This document shows positions 45,574 to 53,934 of a stretch of DNA of 64,000 nt, piece by piece. A model generated the notes under the pieces. It was not told the origin of the DNA. It saw nothing but the letters and a program-made list of their open reading frames with translations, and made no database searches. Within the stretch, counting starts at the first letter, position 1, and each line of letters starts with the position of its first letter. Origin of the DNA: Chryseobacterium cucumeris (lineage in GTDB: Bacteria; Bacteroidota; Bacteroidia; Flavobacteriales; Weeksellaceae); assembly GCF_001593385.1 (NCBI RefSeq), contig NZ_LUVZ01000045.1, positions 1 to 64,000 on the forward strand, read 5' to 3'. The position numbers were made by a program, and so were the translations under genes.

Positions 45574-45954
45574 ATGCAAACGATTCTTACAGACTTTTAT
45601 ACTTTAACATCATACGATAAGGCAGAAGACGGAAAGTTTACTGCTCATATTCATCTTAATAAAGACCATGATATTTTCAAAGGCCATTTTCCTGGAAATC
45701 CGGTAACTCCCGGTGTTTGTATGATGCAAATTATTAAGGAACTGACTGAGGAATTTACAGGTTCAAAGTTATTTCTGAAAACAGCTTCCAATGTAAAGTT
45801 CATGGCGATTATCAATCCTTTTGAAACCCCTGATCTGGTACTTCAACTGGATATTGCTGAAAATGAAGAAGATGTTAAAGTAAAAAACACGACTTCTTTT
45901 GGCGAGACTATTGCATTGAAATTGTCTGTAAGCTATAAAAAAATATCGTCATGA
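45574..45954 (+). CDS. FabZ-like hotdog dehydratase subunit, His-type (ApeI-like)
   Basis: A 126-residue hotdog protein with the FabZ motif FKGHFPGNPVTPGV; His38 is the equivalent of the FabZ catalytic His. The position 14 residues later, where FabZ has its catalytic Glu, is Gln52 (CMMQIIKEL). So this protein has the His but not the Glu, the reverse of the two hotdog proteins at 29928-30809. It probably pairs with them to dehydrate 3-hydroxyacyl-ACP during polyene building. It overlaps the next gene by 4 bases (ATGA). Confidence 0.85.
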   Translation: MQTILTDFYTLTSYDKAEDGKFTAHIHLNKDHDIFKGHFPGNPVTPGVCMMQIIKELTEEFTGSKLFLKTASNVKFMAIINPFETPDLVLQLDIAENEEDVKVKNTTSFGETIALKLSVSYKKISS

Positions 45955-46427
45955 AACTAATCTTATCATTCATAGCAGCATTTGTTTTTTTCTTTCAATC
46001 TGATCTTGAAACGCTGAGAAACAGCTATGCTAAGGCGAATGAATCCACTACCAATACTGCGAGCTTTATTGAAACTGCGGAAAAACAATCCGGCTCTGAT
46101 GCTGTAACTGTAGGATACAAGGCCGCAGCAAAGATTATGGAAGCCAAAATTGCCAAAAGCAACAGAAAAGCTCTGGTAAAGACAGGTGCTACAAGTCTTG
46201 AGGGCATTATTAAAAGTAATCCTAACAATGCAGAACTTCGTCTTATCAGAATGAGTGTTCAGGAAAATATTCCGAAAATTGTAGGATATCGTGGAAGTTT
46301 GAAAGATGATAAAGCTTTCCTGCTGAATAATTACAGCAAACAGAATACAGCTCTGAAGGGCTATATCAAAAGGTTTGCAATGCAATCTAAAACCATGACA
46401 GAGGCGGAAAAAGCCACTTTAAAATAA
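45951..46427 (+). CDS. Small secreted helical protein of unknown function
   Basis: I do not recognise this 158-residue protein. It has a short signal peptide (MKLILSFIAAFVFFFQ) and is otherwise helical, Lys/Ala-rich and soluble, with a repeat-like pattern (VGYKAAAKIMEAKIAKSNRK, NAELRLIRMSVQEN). A periplasmic accessory role in pigment handling is possible because it overlaps the FabZ-like gene by 4 bases and is 4 bases before the GT2 gene. Nothing indicates an enzyme. Confidence 0.7.
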   Translation: MKLILSFIAAFVFFFQSDLETLRNSYAKANESTTNTASFIETAEKQSGSDAVTVGYKAAAKIMEAKIAKSNRKALVKTGATSLEGIIKSNPNNAELRLIRMSVQENIPKIVGYRGSLKDDKAFLLNNYSKQNTALKGYIKRFAMQSKTMTEAEKATLK

Positions 46428-46431
46428 AAAA

Positions 46432-47604
46432 ATGTTTCTTGCTGAAGTACAAAATGCTATTTCTGAAAAGAAGATATGCGTTTTAATCCCTACCTACAAT
46501 AATGAAAAAACCCTGAAGAGGGTTATTGACGGTGTTCTCAACTACACCGGAAGTATTATTGTAATTAATGATGGTTCTACGGATTCCACGCCTCAGATTC
46601 TTTCTCAATATCCTCAGATCACTGTAATTTCCTTACCGGAGAATAAAGGAAAAGGAAACGGCCTAAAAACGGGTTTCAGAGCAGCAAAGAAATCAGGATA
46701 TGATTACGCCATCACAATAGATTCGGATGGTCAGCATTATCCGGATGATATTCCGGTATTTGTAGAAGCTCTTCTTCAGGAAAAAGAGGAAGTTCTTCTT
46801 ATCGGAAACAGAAATATGTCTCAGGATGGGATTCCTAAGAAAAGTAGTTTCGGAAACCGTTTTTCCAATTTCTGGTTTTGGTTTGAAACCGGTATCAGGC
46901 TTGAAGATACACAGTCCGGCTACAGACTTTATCCTTTGCATAAAATTCCAAAGAAATATTTTACCCCAAAGTTTGAATTTGAAATAGAAATTATTGTAAG
47001 AACTGCATGGAGGCATGTTCCGGTAAAAAATGTTCCAATCAAGGTTTTATATGATCCGGTGGAGCGGGTTTCCCATTTCAGACCTTTCAAAGATTTCACA
47101 AGAATCAGTATTCTGAATACAATTCTGGTAACGATTACTCTACTTTATATTATTCCGAGAAATTTCGTGAATAATTTCAAAAAAAAAAGCTTTAAAAGAT
47201 TCATACAGGAAGATGTCTTAGAAAGTGACGGAAGTAACCGAACAAAAGCATTTTCCATAGCACTGGGCGTTTTTATAGGACTTTCTCCTTTCTGGGGATT
47301 CCAGACTCTTCTGGTGATCAGTTTATCTGTACTTTTTAAGCTTAATAAAGTCCTTGCATTTGTAGCTTCCAATGTGAGTCTTCCTCCTTTTATCCCTTTC
47401 ATTATTGCCGCTTCTCTGTTTCTGGGAGCACCATTTGTAAGTGGAAACAGCGATATTTTAAGCCAGGATTTAAATTTTGAACTGATCAAGAACAATCTTT
47501 TGCAATATGTGATTGGTAGTTTTATCTTAAGTATTACACTTTCGGCCATTGCAGGAGTGACCTCTTTTCTGTTTCTGAATAAGGTAAGCCCGGAAAACAA
47601 TTAA
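46432..47604 (+). CDS. GT2 glycosyltransferase fused to a DUF2062 membrane domain
   Basis: A 390-residue fusion. Residues 13-235 form a GT2 dolichol-phosphate-mannose-synthase-like domain: CVLIPTYNNEKTL, IIVINDGSTDSTP, TIDSDGQHYPDD (DxD) and a QSGYRLYP segment. A membrane helix (about 225-245) links to a DUF2062 domain (about 265-385) with GVFIGLSPFWGFQ and two to three helices. GT2 plus acyltransferase genes are regular parts of aryl-polyene clusters, suggesting a sugar attachment on the pigment or its anchor. Last gene of the long plus operon. Confidence 0.85.
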   Translation: MFLAEVQNAISEKKICVLIPTYNNEKTLKRVIDGVLNYTGSIIVINDGSTDSTPQILSQYPQITVISLPENKGKGNGLKTGFRAAKKSGYDYAITIDSDGQHYPDDIPVFVEALLQEKEEVLLIGNRNMSQDGIPKKSSFGNRFSNFWFWFETGIRLEDTQSGYRLYPLHKIPKKYFTPKFEFEIEIIVRTAWRHVPVKNVPIKVLYDPVERVSHFRPFKDFTRISILNTILVTITLLYIIPRNFVNNFKKKSFKRFIQEDVLESDGSNRTKAFSIALGVFIGLSPFWGFQTLLVISLSVLFKLNKVLAFVASNVSLPPFIPFIIAASLFLGAPFVSGNSDILSQDLNFELIKNNLLQYVIGSFILSITLSAIAGVTSFLFLNKVSPENN

Positions 47605-47630
47605 AAAAAGCCCGGAACAAAGTTCCAGGC
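47602..47630 (-). terminator. Terminator between converging operons
   Basis: Stem GCCCGGAAC (47610-47618) / GTTCCAGGC (47622-47630) with one mismatch and an AAA loop. A T-run follows only on the minus strand (complement of 47602-47609), so it mainly ends the minus-strand hydrolase operon. Confidence 0.7.
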
Positions 47631-47672
47631 CTATCACAATGAATTATTATTTTCTATTGTACACGGAATACA

Positions 47673-48926
47673 TTATTGCAGAATAAACTGAACCAAATCT
47701 TTTAAAAACTGTTCATCCACTTTTCCTTTTATTTCATAATCTTTTGGAGATGGTTTTCCGGAACCTGCAATAAATAAGTGACTTAATGCAGGATAAAACT
47801 TAAATACAGCAGTCTTATCATTTTTCAATGTTTCTTTCCAAAGGCTGAAATCTTTCTCAGTTACCTGATAATCTCTTCCCCCTTGTGCAAAAAACATCGG
47901 AGCTTTGACTTTTTTAACTTCGTTAAGCTGATTGTAATCCTTCAAATACTTCCAATATGCGGCAGACTGGCCCAAAGGAAGCTCTGATGAAGGAGAATGT
48001 AAGTTAAATTGGGATGAGTTTAAAAAAGCAGCCTGCTTTTTAATTTCCTGAACAGCTTCAGCTGGAACTTTAGCCGGGTCAATCGTATGAAGGTATTCAT
48101 ATTGCTCAACAAGCAGGTCTTGCAGCGGTCTCGCATTCCCGGCCATAAAAACATATTTTGAAACCTGTGCCTTTTCTGCAATTTTAGGCATCATATATGC
48201 TCCCTGGCTATGCCCAAGAATGATAATCTGGTATCCTTTGTAATCAGCATTATTTTTAAAATAAAGAGCTGCGTTTACAGCATCATTGATGGTTTCTTCT
48301 TCTACAGTAGACTTTTCCGTAAATGCTTCAGGGTGGGAATAGGTTCTTTTATCATATCGATAGGAAGCAATTCCGTTGTTTAAAAGATATTCTGCAATGT
48401 CTTTAAACGGCTTGTTTTCTCCAATGGTTTCATCTCTGTCATGAGGTCCGGAGCCGTGAACGAAAATAACCAATCTCTTTTTATTGTTGGAAGGTGGAAT
48501 TAATAATGTTCCGTTCAGCTCAATAGCATCGCTTTTTATTTTCAGTGTGGTTTTCTCATCTCTTTTTTCAAATGTTTTGTGAGGAACTAAGAAGAAACCC
48601 AGCAATTTATTATTCTCACTAAAAGTAAGCTGAACATCCAGTTTTTCCTTTTCAAATTCAGAATAGTAATAATAGGTGTTTCCTTCGTTATTTACTTCAA
48701 GGATATTTTTAAGTCCTCCAATCTGCCCCTGAAGTTGTTGCGGAATCGCTTTGAGCTGTTCCACCGGAATTTGTCCCGCTACGGTAGGATCAAAATAAGC
48801 ATGTGCTTTTTCTATATTTTTATCAACCAGCAAGGCTTTAATGAAAGTATTTCCGATCTCTTTTCTGTCCTGAGAAAATGATAACAGAGCGAATGCGGTA
48901 AAGAATAAGGTTAAAAGTTTTTTCAT
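47673..48926 (-). CDS. Secreted alpha/beta hydrolase with N-terminal DUF3887 domain
   Basis: A 417-residue exported serine hydrolase. The start at 48926 opens on a signal peptide (MKKLLTLFFTAFALLSFSQ). Residues about 20-115 resemble the DUF3887 domain, and the hydrolase part has the oxyanion loop FVHGSGPHDRDE and nucleophile Ser240 in GHSQG, with a late Asp and His (GGRDYQVTEKD, ALSHLF). The family acts on acyl esters; the substrate is unknown. It lies last in the minus-strand pigment block, 6 bases after a DUF1648 gene, and could belong to pigment or lipid ester turnover. Confidence 0.85.
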   Translation of the reverse strand: MKKLLTLFFTAFALLSFSQDRKEIGNTFIKALLVDKNIEKAHAYFDPTVAGQIPVEQLKAIPQQLQGQIGGLKNILEVNNEGNTYYYYSEFEKEKLDVQLTFSENNKLLGFFLVPHKTFEKRDEKTTLKIKSDAIELNGTLLIPPSNNKKRLVIFVHGSGPHDRDETIGENKPFKDIAEYLLNNGIASYRYDKRTYSHPEAFTEKSTVEEETINDAVNAALYFKNNADYKGYQIIILGHSQGAYMMPKIAEKAQVSKYVFMAGNARPLQDLLVEQYEYLHTIDPAKVPAEAVQEIKKQAAFLNSSQFNLHSPSSELPLGQSAAYWKYLKDYNQLNEVKKVKAPMFFAQGGRDYQVTEKDFSLWKETLKNDKTAVFKFYPALSHLFIAGSGKPSPKDYEIKGKVDEQFLKDLVQFILQ

Positions 48927-48932
48927 AATCAA

Positions 48933-49298
48933 TTATTTAAAGACCACATCAGCGAATGATAGTGGTGTCATCATTATGGTAACAAATATCGAAATAATAA
49001 CCAGGGCGAGCTGGGTGATATGGTATATTTTTTCTCTTTCCTCCTCATTGATTTCAAAAGTAAATTTTATTTTATCAGGCCTTCTAATGATCAACCAGAT
49101 AAATAAAAGAACAGCGAGATTCATCAGTACAGGAAACACAAGAAAGATTTTGCTTCCATAATTGTCTTTCATACTTCCGTACCCGTGAATAGTGATGGTG
49201 TCAGGTATTGAGCTGTAAACGGTGCACAAATACACAGAATAACAGATAATAATAACAAAAGGAATACAGAACAGCAGTTTTATATATTTGGGGATCAT
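48933..49298 (-). CDS. DUF1648-type small membrane protein
   Basis: A 121-residue inner-membrane protein with three hydrophobic segments (about residues 7-27, 50-70 and 92-112). The segment IPDTITIHGYGSMKDNYGSK matches the DUF1648 pattern (PxxxPxHxxxxGxxDxxxxK-like). Function unknown; the family is often near regulators and sensor genes. Its start overlaps the C45 gene's stop by 4 bases, so it is translationally coupled to it. Confidence 0.75.
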   Translation of the reverse strand: MIPKYIKLLFCIPFVIIICYSVYLCTVYSSIPDTITIHGYGSMKDNYGSKIFLVFPVLMNLAVLLFIWLIIRRPDKIKFTFEINEEEREKIYHITQLALVIISIFVTIMMTPLSFADVVFK

Positions 49299-50983
49299 TT
49301 CAGTTTCTTTAAAGATTTCTTCAGGTATTTTTCAACATTTTTTCTGTCCGGAACTGTTGTAATTTCTTTCGTCAATGCTTTCTCAAACTCCATTTTTGCC
49401 TTTGAATATTCTTTTTTGCTAAAATAATACTTTCCTGATTGATAATAGACCAGCCAAAAATCGGGATTCATAGCCTGATACGATGGGATAATATCGTCTG
49501 TCAACAGCGCGTTTTTATCATCAGCGGCCTCATTGATTTCTTTACCGTACATTTTGGATAGTTCATAGTTTTGAAATTCTTCAGAATCTGCGAACGGATC
49601 TCTTGCAATATTCAGTTCTGTTTTCGCCAGCAGACTTTGCGATAATGGCTTACCGGAAAAAATCTCATTCAGGTCATAGCAAACAAATTCTCCAAGCTGA
49701 TAAGGATTGGAAGAAACCCAAACCAGTTTTTTCTGAGGCGAAAATATAACGGCATGGTGAGCCAATAGCTGATTGAGTGCTTTTTCATTTCCATAACCGA
49801 TACTTTCATCTTTTAAGCCGGACTTATTTCTTAAAATGGAGGCCATCTTTTCGGGAGTGATCTTCTTTTCTTTCTGCAAAAGCTCCTGAAGTTTTTCATA
49901 ACGGTATTCTGAATGGCTTTCTTCAATCTGCTTCTGATTTCTTTTGTCATCTTTATAAGCTTCAGATTGGAAATGATTGGTACAAAGCACTCTGCTTGTA
50001 TTTTGTACTCTATATACCCCGAAATTTTTAGGTGAAACTTCAATAATGACGGCATTTTTATCAGCCGCACTTCCCACAAGGATAGATTCCGAAACAAATA
50101 CCTTTCGTTTTTTAGCAATGGCAATGGCTTCTTCTATATTTTTTGCATACTGTAAAATCTCTCTTGTAACCAGGGAAATAGGAGTCTTTGCCGTTAAAGG
50201 AATTTTTGATTTTCCGGCATTAATGGTCACGGTAATTCCTTCTTTATTCATTCCTGAAACTACACCTATCATTCCGGGCCAGCTTACCGACATATAGGGA
50301 ATTCCTTCTTCGGGTTGTACAAACTCTACCAATTTATTTTTAGCAAAATCGTCTCCCACATAAAAGTCGAAATTCCTTCCAATCAACAAGTCTCCGTCTT
50401 CAGTATTTTCATTCCATACAGCAAGAGATGTACAGCCTACCATGGCAAGATCCTGCATGGCATGCCCGATATCATGAGCACCGTGCAGGTAAAGGTTTCT
50501 TAAATATTTAGGAGCAATAAAGTCATACTGATCGGATGAATATCGTGACAAGCCAAATAATTCTGCCTGATAATCTTCTCTTACATTGAGGTACATTTTT
50601 CTGTTGTACCATTTTAAAAAACCTCTTAACAGCCCTTGTCTGAATTTTGATGGTACAAAACCTTCCACTTTTGAAAAGAAAATGTTCTCCTGCTTCTGCA
50701 TTAAGTTTTGGGTCAATGCTCCGCTATTATATCCAAGCTGCAAAGGATTTCCTTTAATATAGAGTTCCCAGAGCTGATGTTTATTTTTGGTAAGATAATT
50801 CTGATTGTAGCTGAAGGTACTGTCATTGATCTGGTTTACTTTCGGGATCTCCAGAGCATATTGTTTTACATCGGGAATATGTTTGATAGACTTTGAGATT
50901 CCGCAGGATGTGAGGAAAACACAAAAAGTGAGATAAAGTAAAGTTCTTTTACAGGATGAATAAATGGTTTTAGTTTTTTTCAC
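49295..50983 (-). CDS. C45-family acyltransferase/peptidase lipoprotein with C-terminal TPR-like region
   Basis: A 562-residue exported protein with a GTG start and a lipobox (FLTSC, Cys27). The core is an acyl-CoA:6-aminopenicillanate acyltransferase-like Ntn-hydrolase. MVGCTSLAVW (Cys184) provides the nucleophile exposed by self-cleavage, followed by GDLLIGRNFDFYVG. The last about 70 residues look like a TPR pair (QAMNPDFWLVYYQSGKYYF, KEYSKAKMEFEKAL). A periplasmic acyl transfer or amide hydrolysis is expected. It is coupled to the FAD-dependent oxidoreductase gene (1-base gap) and is a candidate for pigment ester formation. Confidence 0.82.
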   Translation of the reverse strand: MKKTKTIYSSCKRTLLYLTFCVFLTSCGISKSIKHIPDVKQYALEIPKVNQINDSTFSYNQNYLTKNKHQLWELYIKGNPLQLGYNSGALTQNLMQKQENIFFSKVEGFVPSKFRQGLLRGFLKWYNRKMYLNVREDYQAELFGLSRYSSDQYDFIAPKYLRNLYLHGAHDIGHAMQDLAMVGCTSLAVWNENTEDGDLLIGRNFDFYVGDDFAKNKLVEFVQPEEGIPYMSVSWPGMIGVVSGMNKEGITVTINAGKSKIPLTAKTPISLVTREILQYAKNIEEAIAIAKKRKVFVSESILVGSAADKNAVIIEVSPKNFGVYRVQNTSRVLCTNHFQSEAYKDDKRNQKQIEESHSEYRYEKLQELLQKEKKITPEKMASILRNKSGLKDESIGYGNEKALNQLLAHHAVIFSPQKKLVWVSSNPYQLGEFVCYDLNEIFSGKPLSQSLLAKTELNIARDPFADSEEFQNYELSKMYGKEINEAADDKNALLTDDIIPSYQAMNPDFWLVYYQSGKYYFSKKEYSKAKMEFEKALTKEITTVPDRKNVEKYLKKSLKKLK

Positions 50984-50984
50984 T

Positions 50985-52511
50985 TTAGTTTTTATTAATC
51001 ATTTGGGTCAGCCGCATGTCTATCGTTTCTTTTCCGATAATTTCAGCACAGGTGTTAAAAGCTCCGATAGTAACGCCTAAGATGCCATGCATATTCACGG
51101 ATTGTCCGGTCAGAAAAAGATTGTCAATTTTGGTACGGGGAGAAACCATCGTTTTAAGAGGATTCTCCGAGCTTTTCATATATCCATACATATTTCCTTC
51201 ACAATTTCCGATATAGTCCCGATAAGATAAAGGAGAGGAAGTATAGAGTGTTTTAATGGCATGCCTTAGATTCGGAATTTTCTTTTCCAGAGCATCAAGC
51301 ATTTTTTCTGTTTTTTCAAGCTTAAATCTTTCATAAGCATTTCCTCTTTCATGTTCATCGGCAACGGTATTGAAGGTATTCTCCCATTCTTTAACCTCAT
51401 CAAAATCCATATACGATATCGCCGTCAGACTTTCTGCGAATTCAGGATGACGTTTCGAAGGTGTAGAAGAAAGCATAAACGTTTCCGGCCACGATTCTTT
51501 CCGGTATTGGAATGCATTCCAAACCTGTTCTTCAGAGGAGTAGTGATATCTGTTATAATTAAAATTCGGAAGATAATGAGGCTTTAAAACAAGATAAATA
51601 CTAAAGCACGATGAAACCGGCTTCCAGCTTAAAACCCTGTTCAGAAAAGATTTCTTAAGTCTTTCGTCACCAATAAGTTTAATGGTGGAACGGATTTCTA
51701 TATTTGAAATAAATTGTTTGGCGGCGTATTCTTTTCCTTTTTTTGTTTTAACAGAGGTCAGTGTATTATTTTCATTAAAAACAAATTCTGAAACTTCCGA
51801 ATGCTTGTGTACTTCGGCTCCATATTCCCGGAGTTTTCTGATTAAAAGTTTAGAGATCTGGCTTCCTCCTTTCACACATTTGTAAGCACTTTGGATATAA
51901 GAATTTACCGTCAGAGCATGTACATAAAAGGGAACATTCTCCGAGTCTCCGGCATATAAAAAGTTGGAACCCAGTAAAACTGACTGCAATTTTTTATTCT
52001 GAGTAACAGATTCAATGAATCTTTTGGTATTTAGATGCAGGATTTCCTCGTTGTAATTGTCTTTTCCCACCACATGATATCTGGGAAACTGGCTGCATAC
52101 ATACTGAATTTCTTCGCAATAGTTTTCAAGGTTTTCTTTTTCTTCGGGAAAATACTTTGAAAGCTGTTCAACAAAATTCTGATAACCCTGTGCATGAGGA
52201 TATTCTATTTCATCTTCTCCGAAACTGATTCTGTCATAGCCGTCTTCATCCATCAACTGAAGTTCAAGATCATCCATGATTTCCAGATAGGAAAAGAACT
52301 GGTTAAGATTCTGTCCTTTGGATAAACCTCCAAGATAATGGACTCCGGTATCAAAAATAAGCTTATCTCTTGAAAAGGTCTGCAGATTTCCCCCATACTG
52401 GTTATTTTTCTCCAGAACGCATACTTTCAGACCTTCTTTCGCCAAAATAAGAGCTGAAACAAGGCCTCCCAATCCGCTGCCGATTACAAGTATGTCGTAT
52501 TCTTTCTTCAA
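50985..52511 (-). CDS. FAD-dependent oxidoreductase, CrtI/phytoene-desaturase-like
   Basis: A 508-residue flavoenzyme. The dinucleotide motif GSGLGGLVSA (11-20) sits at the very N-terminus, so the TTG start at 52511 is right although unusual. The C-terminal FAD motif of the CrtI/RetSat group is present (NLFLTGQSVNMHGILGVTIGA). In carotenoid enzymes this fold desaturates or isomerises polyenes, so action on the pigment's polyene chain is a fair inference. It lies 160 bases after the acyltransferase gene and 1 base before the C45 gene. Confidence 0.88.
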   Translation of the reverse strand: MKKEYDILVIGSGLGGLVSALILAKEGLKVCVLEKNNQYGGNLQTFSRDKLIFDTGVHYLGGLSKGQNLNQFFSYLEIMDDLELQLMDEDGYDRISFGEDEIEYPHAQGYQNFVEQLSKYFPEEKENLENYCEEIQYVCSQFPRYHVVGKDNYNEEILHLNTKRFIESVTQNKKLQSVLLGSNFLYAGDSENVPFYVHALTVNSYIQSAYKCVKGGSQISKLLIRKLREYGAEVHKHSEVSEFVFNENNTLTSVKTKKGKEYAAKQFISNIEIRSTIKLIGDERLKKSFLNRVLSWKPVSSCFSIYLVLKPHYLPNFNYNRYHYSSEEQVWNAFQYRKESWPETFMLSSTPSKRHPEFAESLTAISYMDFDEVKEWENTFNTVADEHERGNAYERFKLEKTEKMLDALEKKIPNLRHAIKTLYTSSPLSYRDYIGNCEGNMYGYMKSSENPLKTMVSPRTKIDNLFLTGQSVNMHGILGVTIGAFNTCAEIIGKETIDMRLTQMINKN

Positions 52512-52671
52512 AAGAAAATGTGCTTTTAATAATTAAGAAACAGGGAATTTAAGATATTTAAAGTTTACTTCAGTAAAGTAAGCATAGAAATTTTATGAGT
52601 TCTCTTAAATCTCGGTAAATCTTAATGGTTTTTTAGTTTTTATTCGTTTTTACGGGATAAAAATAGAAAAA

Positions 52672-53556
52672 TTAATCAACATCATCCCAAAAATCAAAAT
52701 AATTAAACCATTGAAGCGGGTATTTTTTCACCATAGTTTCAAGATTTTGCACATAAGACTGTAAAAGTCCCTGTGAATCACGGTTTTTGATATTCTGTGC
52801 CACTCTTGCGTACAGATGGTAATGAAGATTATTCTCTTTCATCACATAGACATATACTACGGGAACGCCTAACCTTGTGGCGATCAAAAACGGGCCAGCC
52901 GGAAATTTTGCACTTTTTCCCAGCAGTTCTGCCTCCAGATATTTGGACCCTTCGAAATAACGGTCTCCGGTAAAGCAGATGAGTTCATTATTGGACAAAG
53001 CCTGATTGATCTCAAAGATATGAGACATGTCCTCCTTCACGTAAATAAACTTGATATTACTCTTTTTTACCGCAACACTTTCCAGATATTCCTTGATCAC
53101 GGTCACTTCCTGATCTGTTGTAACCAGATTGATCTGGCAGTCGAAGTCGATATCTGCAAAAAAGTGTTCCGCAATTTCAAAATTACCAATATGGGCACTG
53201 ATGAGTACACCTCCTTTTTTAGCAGCTAAAAGATTTCTGAGGTTTTCAATACCGTCAAATTCATAGGTATATTTTTCTCTGAGTCCGGCAGAAATCGCAG
53301 TTTTATCAATCAGAACTTTTCCGAAGGTAAAATAGCTTTTAAAGATGGAAGCTTTGGATTTCCAGTATCCATAGTTCAGTCTTTTCTGAAAATAATAAAG
53401 AATGTATTGATTGCTTTTCTTCTGAAACAGGGAGTAGTAGGCCGCCACAAAATACAGCACACCATATGAACTTCTGATCCCGATATTTCTAATACACCAG
53501 ACGAATATTCTGTATCCGAGTACTGTTCCTTTAGATTTACCTTTCCACTTGTTCAT
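52672..53556 (-). CDS. LpxL/HtrB-family acyltransferase
   Basis: A 294-residue membrane-associated acyltransferase of the lipid A late-acyltransferase type. The HX4(D/E) motif is HIGNFE (His122, Glu127), with a downstream CFTGDRYFEGSK segment and KFPAGPFLIA typical of the family. An N-terminal hydrophobic segment anchors it. Aryl-polyene clusters commonly contain this type, so the acceptor may be the pigment or its glycan rather than lipid A. Flanked on both sides by gaps of 120-160 bases. Confidence 0.88.
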   Translation of the reverse strand: MNKWKGKSKGTVLGYRIFVWCIRNIGIRSSYGVLYFVAAYYSLFQKKSNQYILYYFQKRLNYGYWKSKASIFKSYFTFGKVLIDKTAISAGLREKYTYEFDGIENLRNLLAAKKGGVLISAHIGNFEIAEHFFADIDFDCQINLVTTDQEVTVIKEYLESVAVKKSNIKFIYVKEDMSHIFEINQALSNNELICFTGDRYFEGSKYLEAELLGKSAKFPAGPFLIATRLGVPVVYVYVMKENNLHYHLYARVAQNIKNRDSQGLLQSYVQNLETMVKKYPLQWFNYFDFWDDVD

Positions 53557-53574
53557 ATCTAGAATTTAATATAA

Positions 53575-53660
53575 CAGAGAGCCAATGTAATAATACCTTT
53601 TTGAAGTGTCCGTTACCGGATCACTGTGATATTGTTACATTGGCACATTTTATAGAATAA
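53575..53660. repeat. Imperfect inverted-repeat element next to the second ACP gene
   Basis: Contains GCCAATGTAATAATACC on the left and GGATCACTGTGATATTGTTACATTGGC on the right, complementary outer ends GCCAATGTAA / TTACATTGGC. It belongs to the same family as the elements around the first ACP gene. Confidence 0.65.
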
Positions 53661-53675
53661 AGAATTACTCAATAA

Positions 53676-53930
53676 CTACGCGTTTTTTTCAGCAATCTTA
53701 TGTTCAATCGTTGTATAGAAATCATCAAATGTTACCATTTTTTTGAAATCTGCTTCTCCTAATTTCACCCCGAAATTGGATTCAATCACGACTACCATGT
53801 CGATATAATCTAAGCTGTCTAAGCCCAGTGTATTTTTAAGGTTGGCATCGTTACTGATTTCGTCTCCGTCTACCTCGAATTCGTTGACAAGAAAATCATT
53901 AACAATAGCAACAATTTTTTCCCTTTCCAT
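53676..53930 (-). CDS. Acyl carrier protein
   Basis: An 84-residue ACP with the phosphopantetheine site Ser39 in LGLDSLDYIDM. The ATG at 53930 starts MEREKIVAIVNDFL and lies 4 bases after the fabF stop; an earlier in-frame TTG would overlap fabF. It is the second ACP of the cluster, paralogous to 40230-40487. Two ACPs (ApeE/ApeF-like) are usual in aryl-polyene clusters, one possibly for the starter and one for extension. Downstream lies an inverted-repeat element, as around the first ACP. Confidence 0.92.
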   Translation of the reverse strand: MEREKIVAIVNDFLVNEFEVDGDEISNDANLKNTLGLDSLDYIDMVVVIESNFGVKLGEADFKKMVTFDDFYTTIEHKIAEKNA

Positions 53931-53934
53931 GTTT

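Noticed and set aside
45966..46385. 139-codon minus-strand reading frame opposite the small secreted protein
   Set aside because: The plus-strand gene has a signal peptide and tight operon spacing, so the antisense frame is a by-product.
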